In this document: positions 1 through 10,826 of the stretch, piece after piece
Position numbering within the stretch: the stretch's first letter is position 1
How the letters are laid out: each line of letters begins with the position of its first letter
Origin: Anastrepha obliqua
Lineage: Eukaryota > Arthropoda > Insecta > Diptera > Tephritidae
Direction of reading: 5' to 3'
NCBI RefSeq assembly: GCF_027943255.1
Contig: NC_072893.1
Coordinates: forward strand, 1,736,001-1,800,000
Length of the DNA: 64,000 nucleotides
The notes under the pieces: model-generated
What the model saw: only the letters and a program-made list of their open reading frames with translations
What the model was told of the DNA's origin: nothing
The model's database searches: none
Made by a program: the position numbers and the translations under genes

Positions 1-1961
1 CTTCAAATTTTTAGTCGAAAGCTTCTCAGTATATTTTGTTTTTGTGCTTTCAAGGTTAAGAGGTTCATAATAGCATACTTTCCTGTGTACTTGTCCACAG
101 CATATATAGTTGTTTTACATTTTTTACTTAGCATTCTTACAATAAAAAAATGGATTTGAAAATCTTACAAAAATTTAGGAAGAATTCTTTCTTTTTCATA
201 ACTTTTTGTAAGAAACATTTTTTTCTCATAAGTCAAAAGTCTTTAAAAAGTCGTACTTGCGGTAGAAAAAACAAATATAGCCCACCTTTAGATGAACATG
301 AAAAACTCAGTCGACTTTGTTCACCAAAAATAGTTGATACGATGTCCTGTTTCAGAAATATGTATACCTTGGTTGTTCTGTTGAAAAACTGTAATTGGAC
401 TGTAGTTTTAGCGTTCGTCACACAAATTTTCCTATTACAGATACCTATTTGCCAAATTTCGTTGAACTTGTAATTCCGTGTAATGACGAGAACGAGAAAT
501 ATTGCTAAAGTGAGCGGATATTACAACAACAAAATATTTATGCGAAAGTTAACCTACTTACCACTGATAGGAATAAATTAGAACTGAAGTCCCCAGAACC
601 TCAAAAAATCACGCGATCCACCAGTTGAAAAAAAACCGAATGCGAATTAATCTTTGGTTTGAAATAACAAAGTGGCCATGAGTTAAAAACTATGCAAATA
701 ATTTCTCCACAGGGGTGTCATGTACGCATATGTATAAGTGCATGGAGTTACTCGTATGTGAATGGCAGTGTGCGCAATACAAGCACACACGTTTCCCACT
801 TGAATGCAATTATTTTGTCATCGTACGTTTCCTAATTGAATATTCCATGCCGCATGCGAACGTTACACATCCGGCTTACAACGAATATGTCACATTTCGA
901 AAGCTGACCATGCACTCACCCCACTGCAGCCCTCCTCATTCGATGCCATAGACAGTCGCATTGTTGGCATTACTCTCCGGCTACTCCAGTGATACGCACA
1001 CAACTTAAATACCCGCACATATTGACACAAACAAATAAACAAAGAAACAAACGAGTATTTTCCAACGAAGTGACTATCCTGGCGCGATAAGAATGAAGAC
1101 GTGGGAGTGGAATTGCGGCAGTCACTTGGCCGGCCGAGCGGTCGGAACCTGTTCAGCCTTTAGCCTTCAGAGTGCTGTCAATTGGACGCAATGACAATAT
1201 CCTAGCGGTGGATTGGCAGTAAGCGGGATCCATGGTTGGATGGATAGGCGGATGACCTGCCCAACATTTGTATGCACATCAGCGCACGCATAACAAACAG
1301 GATACTCACGCACACAGAAGCACGGAGAAGCACACGTTTATTATCACATTCACATTTGACAATAGATCATCAAGTTCGTTACGTTATATTTGACTCGGTC
1401 GGCGTCGACTTGCTTCGCAGTGATTCAGACATTCAACCATTTGCGGACAAAGGCATTTATTTCTTCGATTTTTGACAGACAAAATACGCCCATGCTCCAA
1501 TTTTCATACACAAAGTATTGCTTAAGCTTTAAGGCTCGCTATTTTTTTACCTCGAGTGGTAGAATCGACTTAACTGTACTTCTAAGTATCTTTGATATGG
1601 AATAATATTTACCGAATTGTGTTAATCCGCCATCAGAAATGGAAAGCAAATTTGCTGAATTTTTCGTTAAATTTGAACACCCGAATGAGTAGCGAAAATA
1701 AAACTTGTTAGTCTTAAGTGGAGTCAAACCATTCGGATGTTACCCTGCAACATTGCTGGCGGCTCGATATGGAATATTAATAAAATGATGGCCAGTACAA
1801 GATTAATGAACTTATTTCTCACAGCCCACATAGCTTATTAGTGTTATTACAAGTATATACAGTCTGTCTAATAGAAACATGACCGGCGCAATTCAAACTT
1901 AGAGTTCTGTTATAAAAAAAATAAATAGTTGCATCCTTTCACAACACGCGTTTGCATTTCT
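1..1961. other. Unassigned AT-rich sequence
   Basis: I see no gene, RNA or recognisable element here. The reading frames are short and lack motifs. The stretch near 1080-1260 is more GC-rich than its surroundings but shows no coding signature. Confidence 0.5.
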
Positions 1962-2372
1962 TTAAGCTGCAGTTAGGGACGTCGTAGCCATAACGTCATA
2001 GCCGTAACCATAACCATAGCCGCAACATTACAGCATTTATCGATTAGTCATGCAGTAACCATAAACTGCTGATGAACCTTTCCATTTGGTCATAAAAACA
2101 CGGATAATTCCACAAATTCAATTAATTTTTCGTCGTTCATTTCTAATATTCAAATTTATATCGCAAATATGAAAACAAATGCTAAGTATTTCACAGCCAT
2201 TTGCGGTTACGCGAAAAAGCCAAAATTCAATAGATACATACGGCTACGGTTATGGTTACGGCATTATGATGCGGCACCGATAAACGTTTGTAGTGATGCC
2301 CAAACCTTTGAACAGACCAGCTGATGGCTATGGTTACGGCTAAGTTACAGCAGCACTAATAGCAGCTTTAGT
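1962..2372. repeat. Foldback element of GTAACC modules
   Basis: The two ends carry related sequence in opposite orientation: ttaagctgcagttaggg at the left and the complement of ctaatagcagctttag at the right. Inside each arm are several copies of a module close to AGCCGTAACCATAACC (left arm near 1984-2022, 2053-2064; right arm, inverted, near 2240-2262 and 2324-2341). The core of about 150 bases is AT-rich and non-coding. This is the layout of a non-autonomous DNA transposon with long degenerate inverted repeats. No convincing target duplication is visible and the superfamily is not assignable. A Tc1-like remnant begins about 25 bases to the right, so the two may belong together. Confidence 0.5.
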
Positions 2373-2396
2373 TCTATGTTGTTTTTTCAGAATGAG

Positions 2397-2890
2397 TTCC
2401 GCCTAAGAAAAACGATTTGAAGCAGTGCTTCTATATAAAAACCTTAAAGGTTCAAAAATGTCAGATGCATCTGCGGCAAAATATTTGAAGAAGTCGAAAG
2501 CGTTCATAAATAAATGGGTGCAATGGCAGATCGAAGTTAAAAACGTTGACGACTTCCCCGGACAAGGCTCAAAAAAATACTTCCCAACTTAAAATCAGGA
2601 GATCATTGATTTGTTCGTGGCACAGCTGAACTTATCGCTGCAGGTTCAACAAAAAGTGGTGTTATTGCATCCAAAGTGACGATTCGAGGACGTTTACATG
2701 CAGAATACCTCAAATTCCCGAGCACATTGGAAAAACTGCATGACTTGCATGAGCTGAGACGAATTCGGAACGGAATTGTGAAAATGTAATATTCTCGGAT
2801 GAATCTTCCTTTTGAGCTGTACTGGTAATCGACAACTTAAATGAACTATTAAATGAAGATTCATGTTTGGGGCTGCTTTTCAGTTGGAAT
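2397..2890 (+). pseudogene. Tc1-like transposase remnant
   Basis: Several frames together read as a decayed Tc1-family transposase. Near 2440-2560 the translation has a helix-turn-helix-like stretch (KYLKKSKAFINKWVQW) followed by VKNVDDFPGQG, the usual inter-domain motif of this family. Near 2790-2815 a frame gives FSDESSF, the surroundings of the first catalytic Asp, and 2853-2885 gives KIHVWGCFS, the motif that normally lies some 40 residues further on. The part between them has been shortened and the second and third catalytic regions are missing. Stops and frameshifts break every frame, so it is non-functional. The motifs are seen directly; the family call rests on general knowledge of Tc1 proteins. 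Confidence 0.6.
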
Positions 2891-5453
2891 CAAATTGGTC
2901 CAAGTCATGACAGTCACGCTTCTATTTGTCAGACTGCATTTTTTACATAATATTTCTAAATGTAACAGTAGTCGCAAATTAAAATTGCAAATAGTGCCGC
3001 AAGTGTTGCAAATCGCCCCAAAAGTAGGTTCAGTTACCCTGCAAGCCACTTTCTGATAATAAAGAATTGCTTTCAAAAAGTACTTTGCATGCAAAGTATG
3101 ACAGCCCATTATGGGAATTCTTCAATTTGGCAGATGGGCTAAAAACAACTTCCTTGCCACATCTGATAGTTCCTTTAATATAGATTCACTTAAGCTTTCC
3201 AAATATTCCATATTTATATTCTCTCATAAGTGGAAGTGCCCTTTTAAAAAAGTGGAATGGCCTCATTATGTCTTTTTTGTCTTCAACGAGTTGAGAAACG
3301 CATTCAGTTCTTCATGCGAGTGGGTACACATCCGCTACCCTACTCGCACAACCCAGACTCATTCATCATTACGTTTTTTGTCTTTGTTGCTTGCTTTGTG
3401 CCTTATGCAAATATCAAAGCCGAACTGGACTTTTTTGTCCATGCCCATATCGACTGATGAATCACAGCGATTTCTTTGTGCCAAAGAAGACTGAAGAGTA
3501 TGAACGCGGGGACCTGCTCCAGCTCGCTAACAATACTCGCAATGTCCGGTGCTGACAGTTGACGTTTTGGTTATATTTCACTCAGTGTGACAAGAAGCCG
3601 GCAACGTCAGCGCATCGAATGCGTACAACTTGAAGTATGCAAATTTAGAGAGACTTGGTGGGGAGAAGGACGAAATTGATGGAGGTTTCGATGTTACATA
3701 CATAATTACCCCATATAATAGCTAAGATGATGAGGACAACGAGGAAGCCAAAAGCAATGAGCTCCTAAGTCAAGTGTGTCGATGGAGTGCGCCCATGCCT
3801 TACATTCTTGGTTAAGAACTTCTCATTTGATATTAAAGCTAATTTTAAGATGCGCATTCTATTTGGATCATCAGTGCATATGAATACGTATATCAATAAT
3901 ATGCTTTTTGTAGCACCTTTCCCATATTTATTTTCTCTGGCTGCATAAAATTGGGAGTAATACCTGTGCGACACCTGAGAAAATATTATTGAAAATTTGC
4001 CGGTTGTTGGATTATTTGTCTAATTTTTGACATCGACGACATTTGGTTTCAACAAGACGGGACAACTTTCCGTCAGCGCGCTTATATAGGTATATTAGAC
4101 TAGATTTGTGGAGGGCTGGAGGGTCCAAGCACTCAGTCAGAAGGAACATTGTACTACACCCGGATAGATTAGAGTAGAAAAAATAAAGAGACAGGGTAGA
4201 TACTATATGTATAGTAAGAAAAATTTATTTCAATTCACTCTTCCGCAAATTTTTTGGATTCCTTGATGAATCGTACGAGATACGGAAGAGTATGAACCTT
4301 TGCCATATTCAGTACCTTGCAATCCAACAGCCCAAGCCTAATTCTAGAAAATGCCGGTCAGCTACAGAGAAAATACTATATAGTGTCCTTCTCTCAATTC
4401 TCAAGGCAGCATAGGCATATTGAGTTGCCAACGATTCCGATGGGAGTCATATGCCGATCACTGGCATTGTGCCCTATGTACCAGTACTCTCAGGTGCTTC
4501 CTACTAAGATTTTTAAGAGAAAGGCCGCTGATTTCATGTTGGGTTCTTTCAGGAAAGCTTTGGCTTTGCAGAAGTCCAACTGTTCAGTTTTGTCTTACAC
4601 TCACCGACTAATTGTGTACATATCATCCCACCTATCGTACGAGTTTCACTAATCGCTCTGCGGATTTTTTTTTTCTAAAGTAATTTTGATGTGAAATACT
4701 GAGCAACAAATTACAGTGCTTGTTGTTGTCAAAGAAATAGCTGCGCTTAGAAAAGAAAATAGTCTCCCTGTCACAACTAATATAGGTAAGTATCAGATGA
4801 TCTAATTGCAGAAATGCGCTCTTTGCACTCTAAGCTTGAAGCTAAGGATGCCGCTCTCTCTACGCTAACTCTTGAGGTAAATAGCTTAAAAGCATTGTTG
4901 CTTCCTGTGCTAATATTCTCGACAGAGTGAATTTAAATAAATCGGTAAACCATGATAGCACTTCGCTCTCTCTACTTTCCGTTCGATGCCCGCCTTTTGA
5001 CAATAAGAACAATGCGCTGAACTCTGCTGATGCATCGAAGTTTACGACGACCGATTACCAAGCGATTTTGCTAACACATAAATAGAATTTCGAGCTTGTG
5101 TTAAATGGAGAAAATGCCAAAGACTGTCAGCAAAAAAAAATTCGAAAAATCAGTGCGATTTTTGACCCACTTGAATGAGCTATAAAGCTGCGTACTCCAA
5201 TTTTTCCTAATAGTTGTGAGTAAAAAGTTCGAAACTTTGATGAGAATTTTCCGATTTTTTATAAATTGTTCACAAAGTTTGGTCTTTGTTGTAGTATGAA
5301 CTATATTTTGATGAAAAAACTTCTTGAAATTAAAACTTGAATAAATAAATTATCGAAACTTGTTGTTATGAGGCGTACACTCCCTTTTGACGCCAACGGC
5401 AGGTACACAGTTAACTATATCAATGCCGTTATATTGTATAATGCATACACATC
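2891..5453. other. Mostly unassigned, with small transposon scraps
   Basis: Apart from a DDE-transposase scrap at 4029-4110, I see no identifiable gene. The reading frame at 3111-3494 (127 codons) has no recognisable motif. Around 4811-4905 one frame gives a run of Leu/Val-spaced residues (EMRSLHSKLEAKDAALSTL) that would fit a short coiled coil. That could be a scrap of a retroelement ORF1 or chance. Confidence 0.35.
4029..4110 (+). pseudogene. Tc1/mariner superfamily transposase scrap
   Basis: The frame starting at 4029 reads DIDDIWFQQDGTTFRQRA. This closely matches the second catalytic Asp region of one Tc1/mariner branch, where an IDDIWFQQDGAT-type motif is typical. About 20 residues before it are weakly compatible and nothing recognisable follows. 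It is a fragment with no terminal repeats identified. The stretch is short, so the call is tentative. Confidence 0.4.
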
Positions 5454-5457
5454 TTAA

Positions 5458-6160
5458 GGGGGGAGCCTGGTTTATGAGGTCTAAAAATTGCATCTCTTTG
5501 CGATTTTTTTTTTAAGGAACATTTAAAAAGTATAAAAAAATTTTGTACTGGTTAAAATAAGTTGAAAAAAATGTTTAACATAGAAATTAGTAAAGCGCTG
5601 CAACGCTAGAGTGCCCAACTGGCGTACAAGATACAGCTCGTAATTATTATCTAACGCAAAAAATTCAAATGGATTTCTAATTGTCATGATTTTTTATTCT
5701 AGATGAACTAAGAAAAGTGAGAGGAATTCCAAAATTTCAACTTTTTGGAGGTTTTAAAGAAAAAAATATCTTTCTATAAAAAAAAAATTCACTTCAGCTT
5801 GGTATAAAAATCTTGAAATTTTTTTTTTTATCTATTTTGTTAGTTCAAATAGAAGATAATTTAATACTGAAGGGAACAAGCTATGATTCATTTCAAAAGG
5901 TTCATTAGTTTTTTTCATTCACGTACGCCAATTCAAAGAAATCATAAAAATTAAAAGTCGAGAAAAGAAGATAAAGTTTGTACCATAGCTGTCCGGTCAC
6001 AGCGTAACTACTTAACGCTCGCCTACCTTTGGCTTTGTATCTACGGAAATATTGAGAATTAGGTTCTGTAACTTTGTGTGAATATTCTGAAATATATTAG
6101 GAATCGCTTAAAACGAAAAAAAAAATTGATTTTTTTTGACCTTATAAACCAGGCTCCCCT
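5458..6160. mobile_element. TTAA-flanked non-autonomous DNA transposon
   Basis: This 703-bp unit is bounded by TTAA on both sides (5454-5457 and 6161-6164). Its ends are inverted repeats of about 24 bp: ggggggagcctggtttatga on the left matches the complement of ttataaaccaggctcccct on the right with few differences, extending into GAGGTC/AAGGTC. The interior is AT-rich and codes for nothing. A TTAA target duplication is the hallmark of piggyBac-type transposition. However, piggyBac ends normally begin CCC or CCT, whereas these begin with G residues. I therefore call it a MITE with piggyBac-like target choice and leave the superfamily open. Confidence 0.75.
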
Positions 6161-7365
6161 TTAAGAATTATTAATATTTCGAAAAATGTATTTAATCCCA
6201 CATGTTTATTGGCAATATCTTTTCACCAACACTTGCATTTGCACATTCAATTAATCCACAATTATTTGAACAATTTTTGCCACTTTTTCCAAGCTCATGC
6301 AAATTTAGTGCGCATCCTTTAAACTAACTAATGCCTCAGGTATTCGCTGGACAACAATTAAATGTCTGCAAAAATGTGACACTCACACTTCAACTTTCAT
6401 GCAAATATTTAAGCATTACCCATACACTCATAAATTTGTATACTCGTATGTATATGTATGTGAAGTGGCTGGCCATTCCCGAGCTAGATTTGAATTTATG
6501 AAATTTTACCGTTCTAATTACTAAAATGCCCCCAGCCACAAAGTGATTAAGGCAAAAGACTTAAGCATTCATAAATAAAGTACAACAGGGAGGAAGTAAG
6601 AAGTTAATTCAGTTGTCACCTTTTCTATGCTAAATGCATAGCCCTCACAGCCATCCACAAACGACATACGCAGATTCAGTGATTCCTTGGTAGCAGGCAG
6701 ATGCCTTGGCATTCAGATGCCTATTATCGATGTTATAATGCCCCTTTTGCATCGCCTACACCATCACATACACATACATACACACACATATACACTCGGG
6801 GAATGTCGGTAAGCCGGCATTTACTTGAGCGAGACTCTGATTTCAATTGATTTACAAGGCGTTTTACGTTTCTTCTTCTGTTGTATACACGCATGTGCAT
6901 ATGTACATGTGCATATATGTATGCATGCACGAGTATGGATATGTGTACACTCGTATAAGAAAGGAAATATATTAGTAACTACAGAGAAGCTATAAAGGAG
7001 CTCATTGTGGTAAGTTGGGCATGTGCATGAGGCAACTTATGTCAGGCATCTGAGCGTGTCTTCTGTTGCGGCTTATCTTTTGCTTGCGTCTGTCGCTGCG
7101 CATAATTTCCAAGGACTGTGCCAATTTCCACAATAATGCTCTCATTTCCACCACCCAAGGCGTTTTCATATCGCCCGAAGCAGCAATACAAAATTTAAAT
7201 ACGGGAGCGAGGTCAGTTTATGGAAACCTGTAATTAGTTGGATATTAAATTTCTATCGTTTTTGTTTCCAAGAACATCTGAAATGAGTTGTTGTAGGAAC
7301 TTGATTTGATTTCCTAAACTGAATTATGTTATTTGCGCAGTCGAAAGTTTAGAAAAAATGATCAG
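6161..7365. other. Intergenic sequence with CA/CATA microsatellite
   Basis: No gene is recognised. A CATACA/CACACA microsatellite lies at 6765-6796. The rest is AT-rich single-copy-looking sequence. Confidence 0.45.
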
Positions 7366-7376
7366 TCTTCTTTTTT
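7366..7376. repeat. Target site duplication, 3' side of retrotransposon
   Basis: The 11 bases tcttctttttt abut the CCAA-type tail of the minus-strand retrotransposon. They recur exactly at 8682-8692 next to its truncated 5' end. The pair defines the insertion. Confidence 0.8.
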
Positions 7377-8681
7377 GGTTGGTTGGTTGATTGGTTGATT
7401 GGTTGGTTGGTTTAAGGGTGACCCCGTATCGGAGTGCCACATAGACCGCAAGTTGGGTCCGTTGTGTTGCCCTAGAGCTCATTGTTTTATATGATTTCCC
7501 CACCTAACCGAGATTTTTATTATAGATTTTGGTCCAAAATATTAATTCGTTTCAATCTCTTATAGATTCGATTTTCAGGTCCGAGAGTGCTGAAAGATTG
7601 TCAATTGTTGGAGAGCCTAGAAGAGCGAGTCGACTTCTGGCTAGGCCAGGACAACTGCACAGCAAATGCCTGCTCGATACTTCCTCATCTTCGTCCTCGC
7701 AGTATCTGCACAGGTCGTTTTGAGGAACCCCGAGCCGACGTGCGTGAGTGCCCAAAAGGCAGTGGCCGGTGATAAGAGATATTATATGCCTTAGTTCGTG
7801 TTTCGAAAGACTTATAAGGGTTTTTGTCTGTTTCAAATTATAGGATGGCCAGATTTGTCTGATCGTAACGCAAGTAGTTTCTACTCGCCACCTCCGATCA
7901 GCAATGCTGTGAAATTCTCAATCAATGATCATTTTACATGTTGCGAGCGGAATGTGGATTGTGGGTAAGTTACTAATATTTTATTGCGCAGCTCCAGCTC
8001 TCACGAGCTCATCAGCTTTGCAGTTACCTTCGAATCCACTGAGGCCCGGTATCCAGATAACTTGGACAGAATTCTGAACACTTATCTCGTTAAGAGATAA
8101 GAGACAGGATCGAACCACATCTGAGTGGGTATAAGAGGAGCTGAGTGCTCGAACGGCCGCTTGACTGTCAGTGAAAAAGCAGATATCCTCAAGTGATATT
8201 CTCTTTTCTAAGATAGTTTTCGCAGCATACCAGATAGCGCATACTTCCGCTTGGAATACACTACAGTAGTCGGGTAACCTAAATGATAGATTGATGTGAG
8301 GGGAATTGGAAATGATTCCAAATCCCACTTTACCGTCTTATTTTGAACCATCTGTATATATAATCAGAGGACCATCGATTTCGGTAAGATTTGTCTTCCA
8401 TTCTTCCCTGGTTGGGAGTGAACAGGAGAATAGCAAGCCAAGAATGGCCAAGATACTTTTTCCAATTCGATATGGCATTCATGCGTGTCGCTGCTTTCGC
8501 TGCAATCGCTTTGCCAGCTAGATCGATGGGGAACAAGTGAAGCAACGTAGAGCTTTAGTAGGTGTTGTACTTAAGCATCCTGTTATCAGGAGGCAGGCTG
8601 TTCTTTGGACTTGATCAATTGTGGCTACTCTACACCGTTTTTCGAGTGCTGTCCACCATACAACCACACCGTAGAAGAGTA
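7377..8681 (-). mobile_element. 5'-truncated non-LTR retrotransposon with RNase H
   Basis: On the minus strand this 1,305-bp insertion carries the C-terminal third of a retrotransposon ORF2. Reading from 8681, remains of the post-RT region (WWTALEKRC, then ITGCLSTTPTKAL) are followed by an RNase H domain (YTDGSK region near 8340-8360, then FQAEVCAIW, FTDSQAAV and WIPGLSGFEGN between 8328 and 7981). Next comes a Cys/His-rich tail (SLITGHCLLGTHARRLG, CRYC, HLLCSC) at 7836-7552. A short 3' UTR ends in an imperfect CCAA/TCAA repeat (7377-7415). The ORF is broken by several frameshifts. RNase H points to an I/LOA-type lineage. The exact 11-bp duplication on both sides shows target-primed insertion with 5' truncation. 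Confidence 0.85.
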
Positions 8682-8692
8682 TCTTCTTTTTT
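8682..8692. repeat. Target site duplication, 5' side of retrotransposon
   Basis: This is the second copy of tcttctttttt, matching 7366-7376. It borders the truncated 5' end of the minus-strand insertion. Confidence 0.8.
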
Positions 8693-9007
8693 AATTTTAA
8701 ATTTTTGTTGAGGAATTGTCCATTTTATTTCCTAAACCCTGGAAATAAACTAAAATTCATTTATTCATTTTGTACAGAAGCATTTGATTTCAGTAGTTGG
8801 GCCAAAGCTTTATAATGTTTTTCAGAATCTTTACTTTCATTCATGTGGAGTAGTTGAAATTTGAATGTTTCCAAAATCATTTGGACTAACTTAATGATTT
8901 CCAGATCCATTCTACAAAAAATTTAATGGGTTGTTAATATATTTCGAAATTTTCTTAAGACCAAACCGATTATTTGTAATTCAATTGGCATAAAACAAAC
9001 CAAAATA
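8693..9007. other. Unassigned AT-rich sequence
   Basis: Nothing recognisable is seen in this stretch between the retrotransposon insertion and the pogo-like terminus. Confidence 0.5.
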
Positions 9008-9085
9008 CAGTGAAGGCTCCCTTGGGCGGAGACTCACTGCGAGTCAACTCTTGTCCGCCCAGGAGAGGTATCGCGCAAAGGGTAT
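9008..9085 (+). repeat. Solo pogo-like terminus with nested hairpin
   Basis: After a TA (9006-9007) the sequence begins CAGTGAAGGCTCC. It then forms a 14-bp imperfect stem: 9017-9030 pairs with 9054-9067, including the perfect 8-bp TGGGCGGA/TCCGCCCA. Inside the loop is a second hairpin, GACTC-ACTGC-GAGTC (9031-9045). A CAGT start after TA, with a subterminal inverted repeat of a G/C-rich motif, is how pogo/Tigger-type transposon ends look. The matching opposite end was not found. The hairpins are seen directly; the family is inference. Confidence 0.4.
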
Positions 9086-9271
9086 GTAGCAAATTTTAGA
9101 ACTTTTCAGTTTTTTAATTAATTGAATACTATTTTTTATTTGACTAAAGGATATTGATGTTACATCATTCAAACAAAACCATATTTCAAACAGTGCATTT
9201 AAAGTGATAAAGAAAATAAAAATAAAAATAAAAATAAATATTACATTTCAGCCAATAAACTACATAACACT
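9086..9271. other. AT-rich sequence with short AAATA-type repeat
   Basis: A simple repeat of AAAATA units lies near 9211-9238. No other feature is recognised. Confidence 0.4.
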
Positions 9272-10140
9272 TGGGCTGAAAAGTAGGGGGCCTTTCAAAG
9301 AAACCCTGTTTTTTTACTCAAAATTATCTTTATGCATCCATGTAATTTTCATCAAGAACAGCGCAATCATGCCAGCGCACCTCTAATATTTCAATATTTT
9401 ACTTTTGTAGATCGATTTATCTTTTGCCTCAAAATAGGCCTCAGTTTCTGCGGTAAACTTTTCATTCGAGCGAAATTTCTTAGCGGCTAGTATTTTTTAG
9501 GTGTGCGAACAGCCAATAGTCGTTGTGAGCTAAATCTGCCGAATACGGTGCATGTGCGAGCAATTGGAAGTTTAATTCATGCAGTTTTGCCATTGTTTTG
9601 ATTGACTTGTGACACGGTGCGTTGTCTTGAAAGTAAGCAAAGGCGGCACCCAATTTGAACAGAGCCTTCTCATACTGAAATGCTCATGCAGGATGAAGAC
9701 AAGCCATTTTTTTGATATATAGTATGTACGATGTCAGCTAACGCTCGCAACTTCACTTTTCGATCATTCAAAACGATTCTGTGGATTTTGTTGATGTTTT
9801 CTGGTGTTACTGCCTACTGACGTCCACTGAGTTAAGCATCATCGGTGTTCCTACGACCACATTTGAAGTTGGCAAACCATCGCTTTATTGTTGTTTCAGA
9901 TGGAGCGGGGTCCCCATAAAACTTTTCAAGCTTCGCTTCAACGGTATTTTTTTCTTATTATTATTTTCGATCCATTGTTTTGAAAATAACAAAAGTTGTA
10001 TGACTCTTAGTACAATAACTCACGAACTAATAACTGTAATATCATGAAATTTTAACAGCTGTCTTGACGGTTAATACTAACTGAAGTGAATGTATAAGAC
10101 TAGTGTCATCTATGTGTTAGACCCGGGACTTTTCATCCCA
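9272..10140 (-). mobile_element. Internally deleted irritans-type mariner
   Basis: The ends are inverted repeats: tgggctgaaaagt at the left and the complement of acttttcatccca at the right. On the minus strand, pieces of a mariner transposase can be read across frameshifts. These are an HTH region (ETTIKRWFANFK, then SGR), an inter-domain stretch (PENINKIHRIVLNDRKVKL), then after a deletion the second catalytic region (FQDNAPCHKSIKTMAKLHEL) and APYSADLAHNDYWLF, the third. The motifs match the irritans subfamily (Himar1-like). The first catalytic Asp region (the usual TMDE motif) is deleted. At 869 bp it is about two thirds of full length and cannot be autonomous. A second, smaller relative lies at 42849-43407. 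No clean TA duplication remains. Confidence 0.8.
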
Positions 10141-10299
10141 TGTCTGATATCGAGGACGTAACGTAATAATTTATTTCGTGCTTACTCATTTTAATGAGCC
10201 TCCGCTGCTAGCCCTGCGTTTGGTACAGTTTACCTAATAATTATTAATTTTATTATCATGTAAGCTTTTCAACCAACAACTTGCGATAAAACACGGTCT

Positions 10300-10754
10300 C
10301 TTTAAATCTTGTATTTTAAATACAAACCAAAGGCAATATTGGAAAATGCAAATTTTAAACTGTACTGAGACAGATTTAAATCCACAGATCAAACAGCAGC
10401 TGCCAACAAACCTGAAATTATCTTTTTCGACAAGACAAGTAAAATAATCGAAGTAATCGAAGTACAGCGGTGCCCCTTAATCGCAACATCCAGAGCACAT
10501 ACTCCACTAAAATATCGAGGTGTGCAGTTTTGGCCATAGAACTTAAACGGATGTACAAAGCGGGAAAAGTGAATATAATACCAATAATTATATCTTCCAC
10601 TGTATTAGTGCCTAAGCATCTCATCAAAAATTTGAAGAAGTATGACTGCCAACACCTTTTAGAAGACATGCAAAAGTCGACCATACTGGTCGTAGAACTT
10701 GGACTACGCTCCACCAGAGCACAATCCCTTGAAAATTTTATGCGGGATGTGTAA
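10300..10754 (+). pseudogene. Non-LTR retrotransposon ORF2 C-terminus
   Basis: Across one frameshift the plus strand reads ANKPEIIFFDKTSKIIEV (near 10403-10465), then RNIQSTYSTKISRCAVLAIE, KAGKVNIIPIIISSTVLVPK and LLEDMQKSTIL (10470-10754). This is the C-terminal domain that follows the reverse transcriptase in several non-LTR lineages, with the pattern ANKPDI, D, KY, IPI(I/V)IGATG and QK. A stop at 10752-10754 is followed by about 35 bases and then an A-rich tail of AAATA units (10787-10826), consistent with a genuine 3' end. Nothing upstream of about 10300 is recognisable, so the copy is strongly 5'-truncated. Confidence 0.6.
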
Positions 10755-10786
10755 TCTCCGGCAATAGCCTAGATGGATTAAGCTCA

Positions 10787-10826
10787 AATTAAATAAAATA
10801 AAATAATAAATAAATAAATTATTAAA
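10787..10826 (+). repeat. A-rich 3' tail of retrotransposon
   Basis: The AAATAAAATAAAATAATAAA-type simple sequence follows the ORF2 remnant that ends at 10754. It probably marks its 3' tail. Confidence 0.5.

Noticed and set aside
1962..2372. CRISPR-like array of GTAACC repeats
   Set aside because: The modules are degenerate, inverted between arms and without regular spacers. The window is eukaryotic.
3111..3494. 127-codon open frame
   Set aside because: No recognisable motif, no domain and no neighbouring exon signals; the length is within chance for this region.
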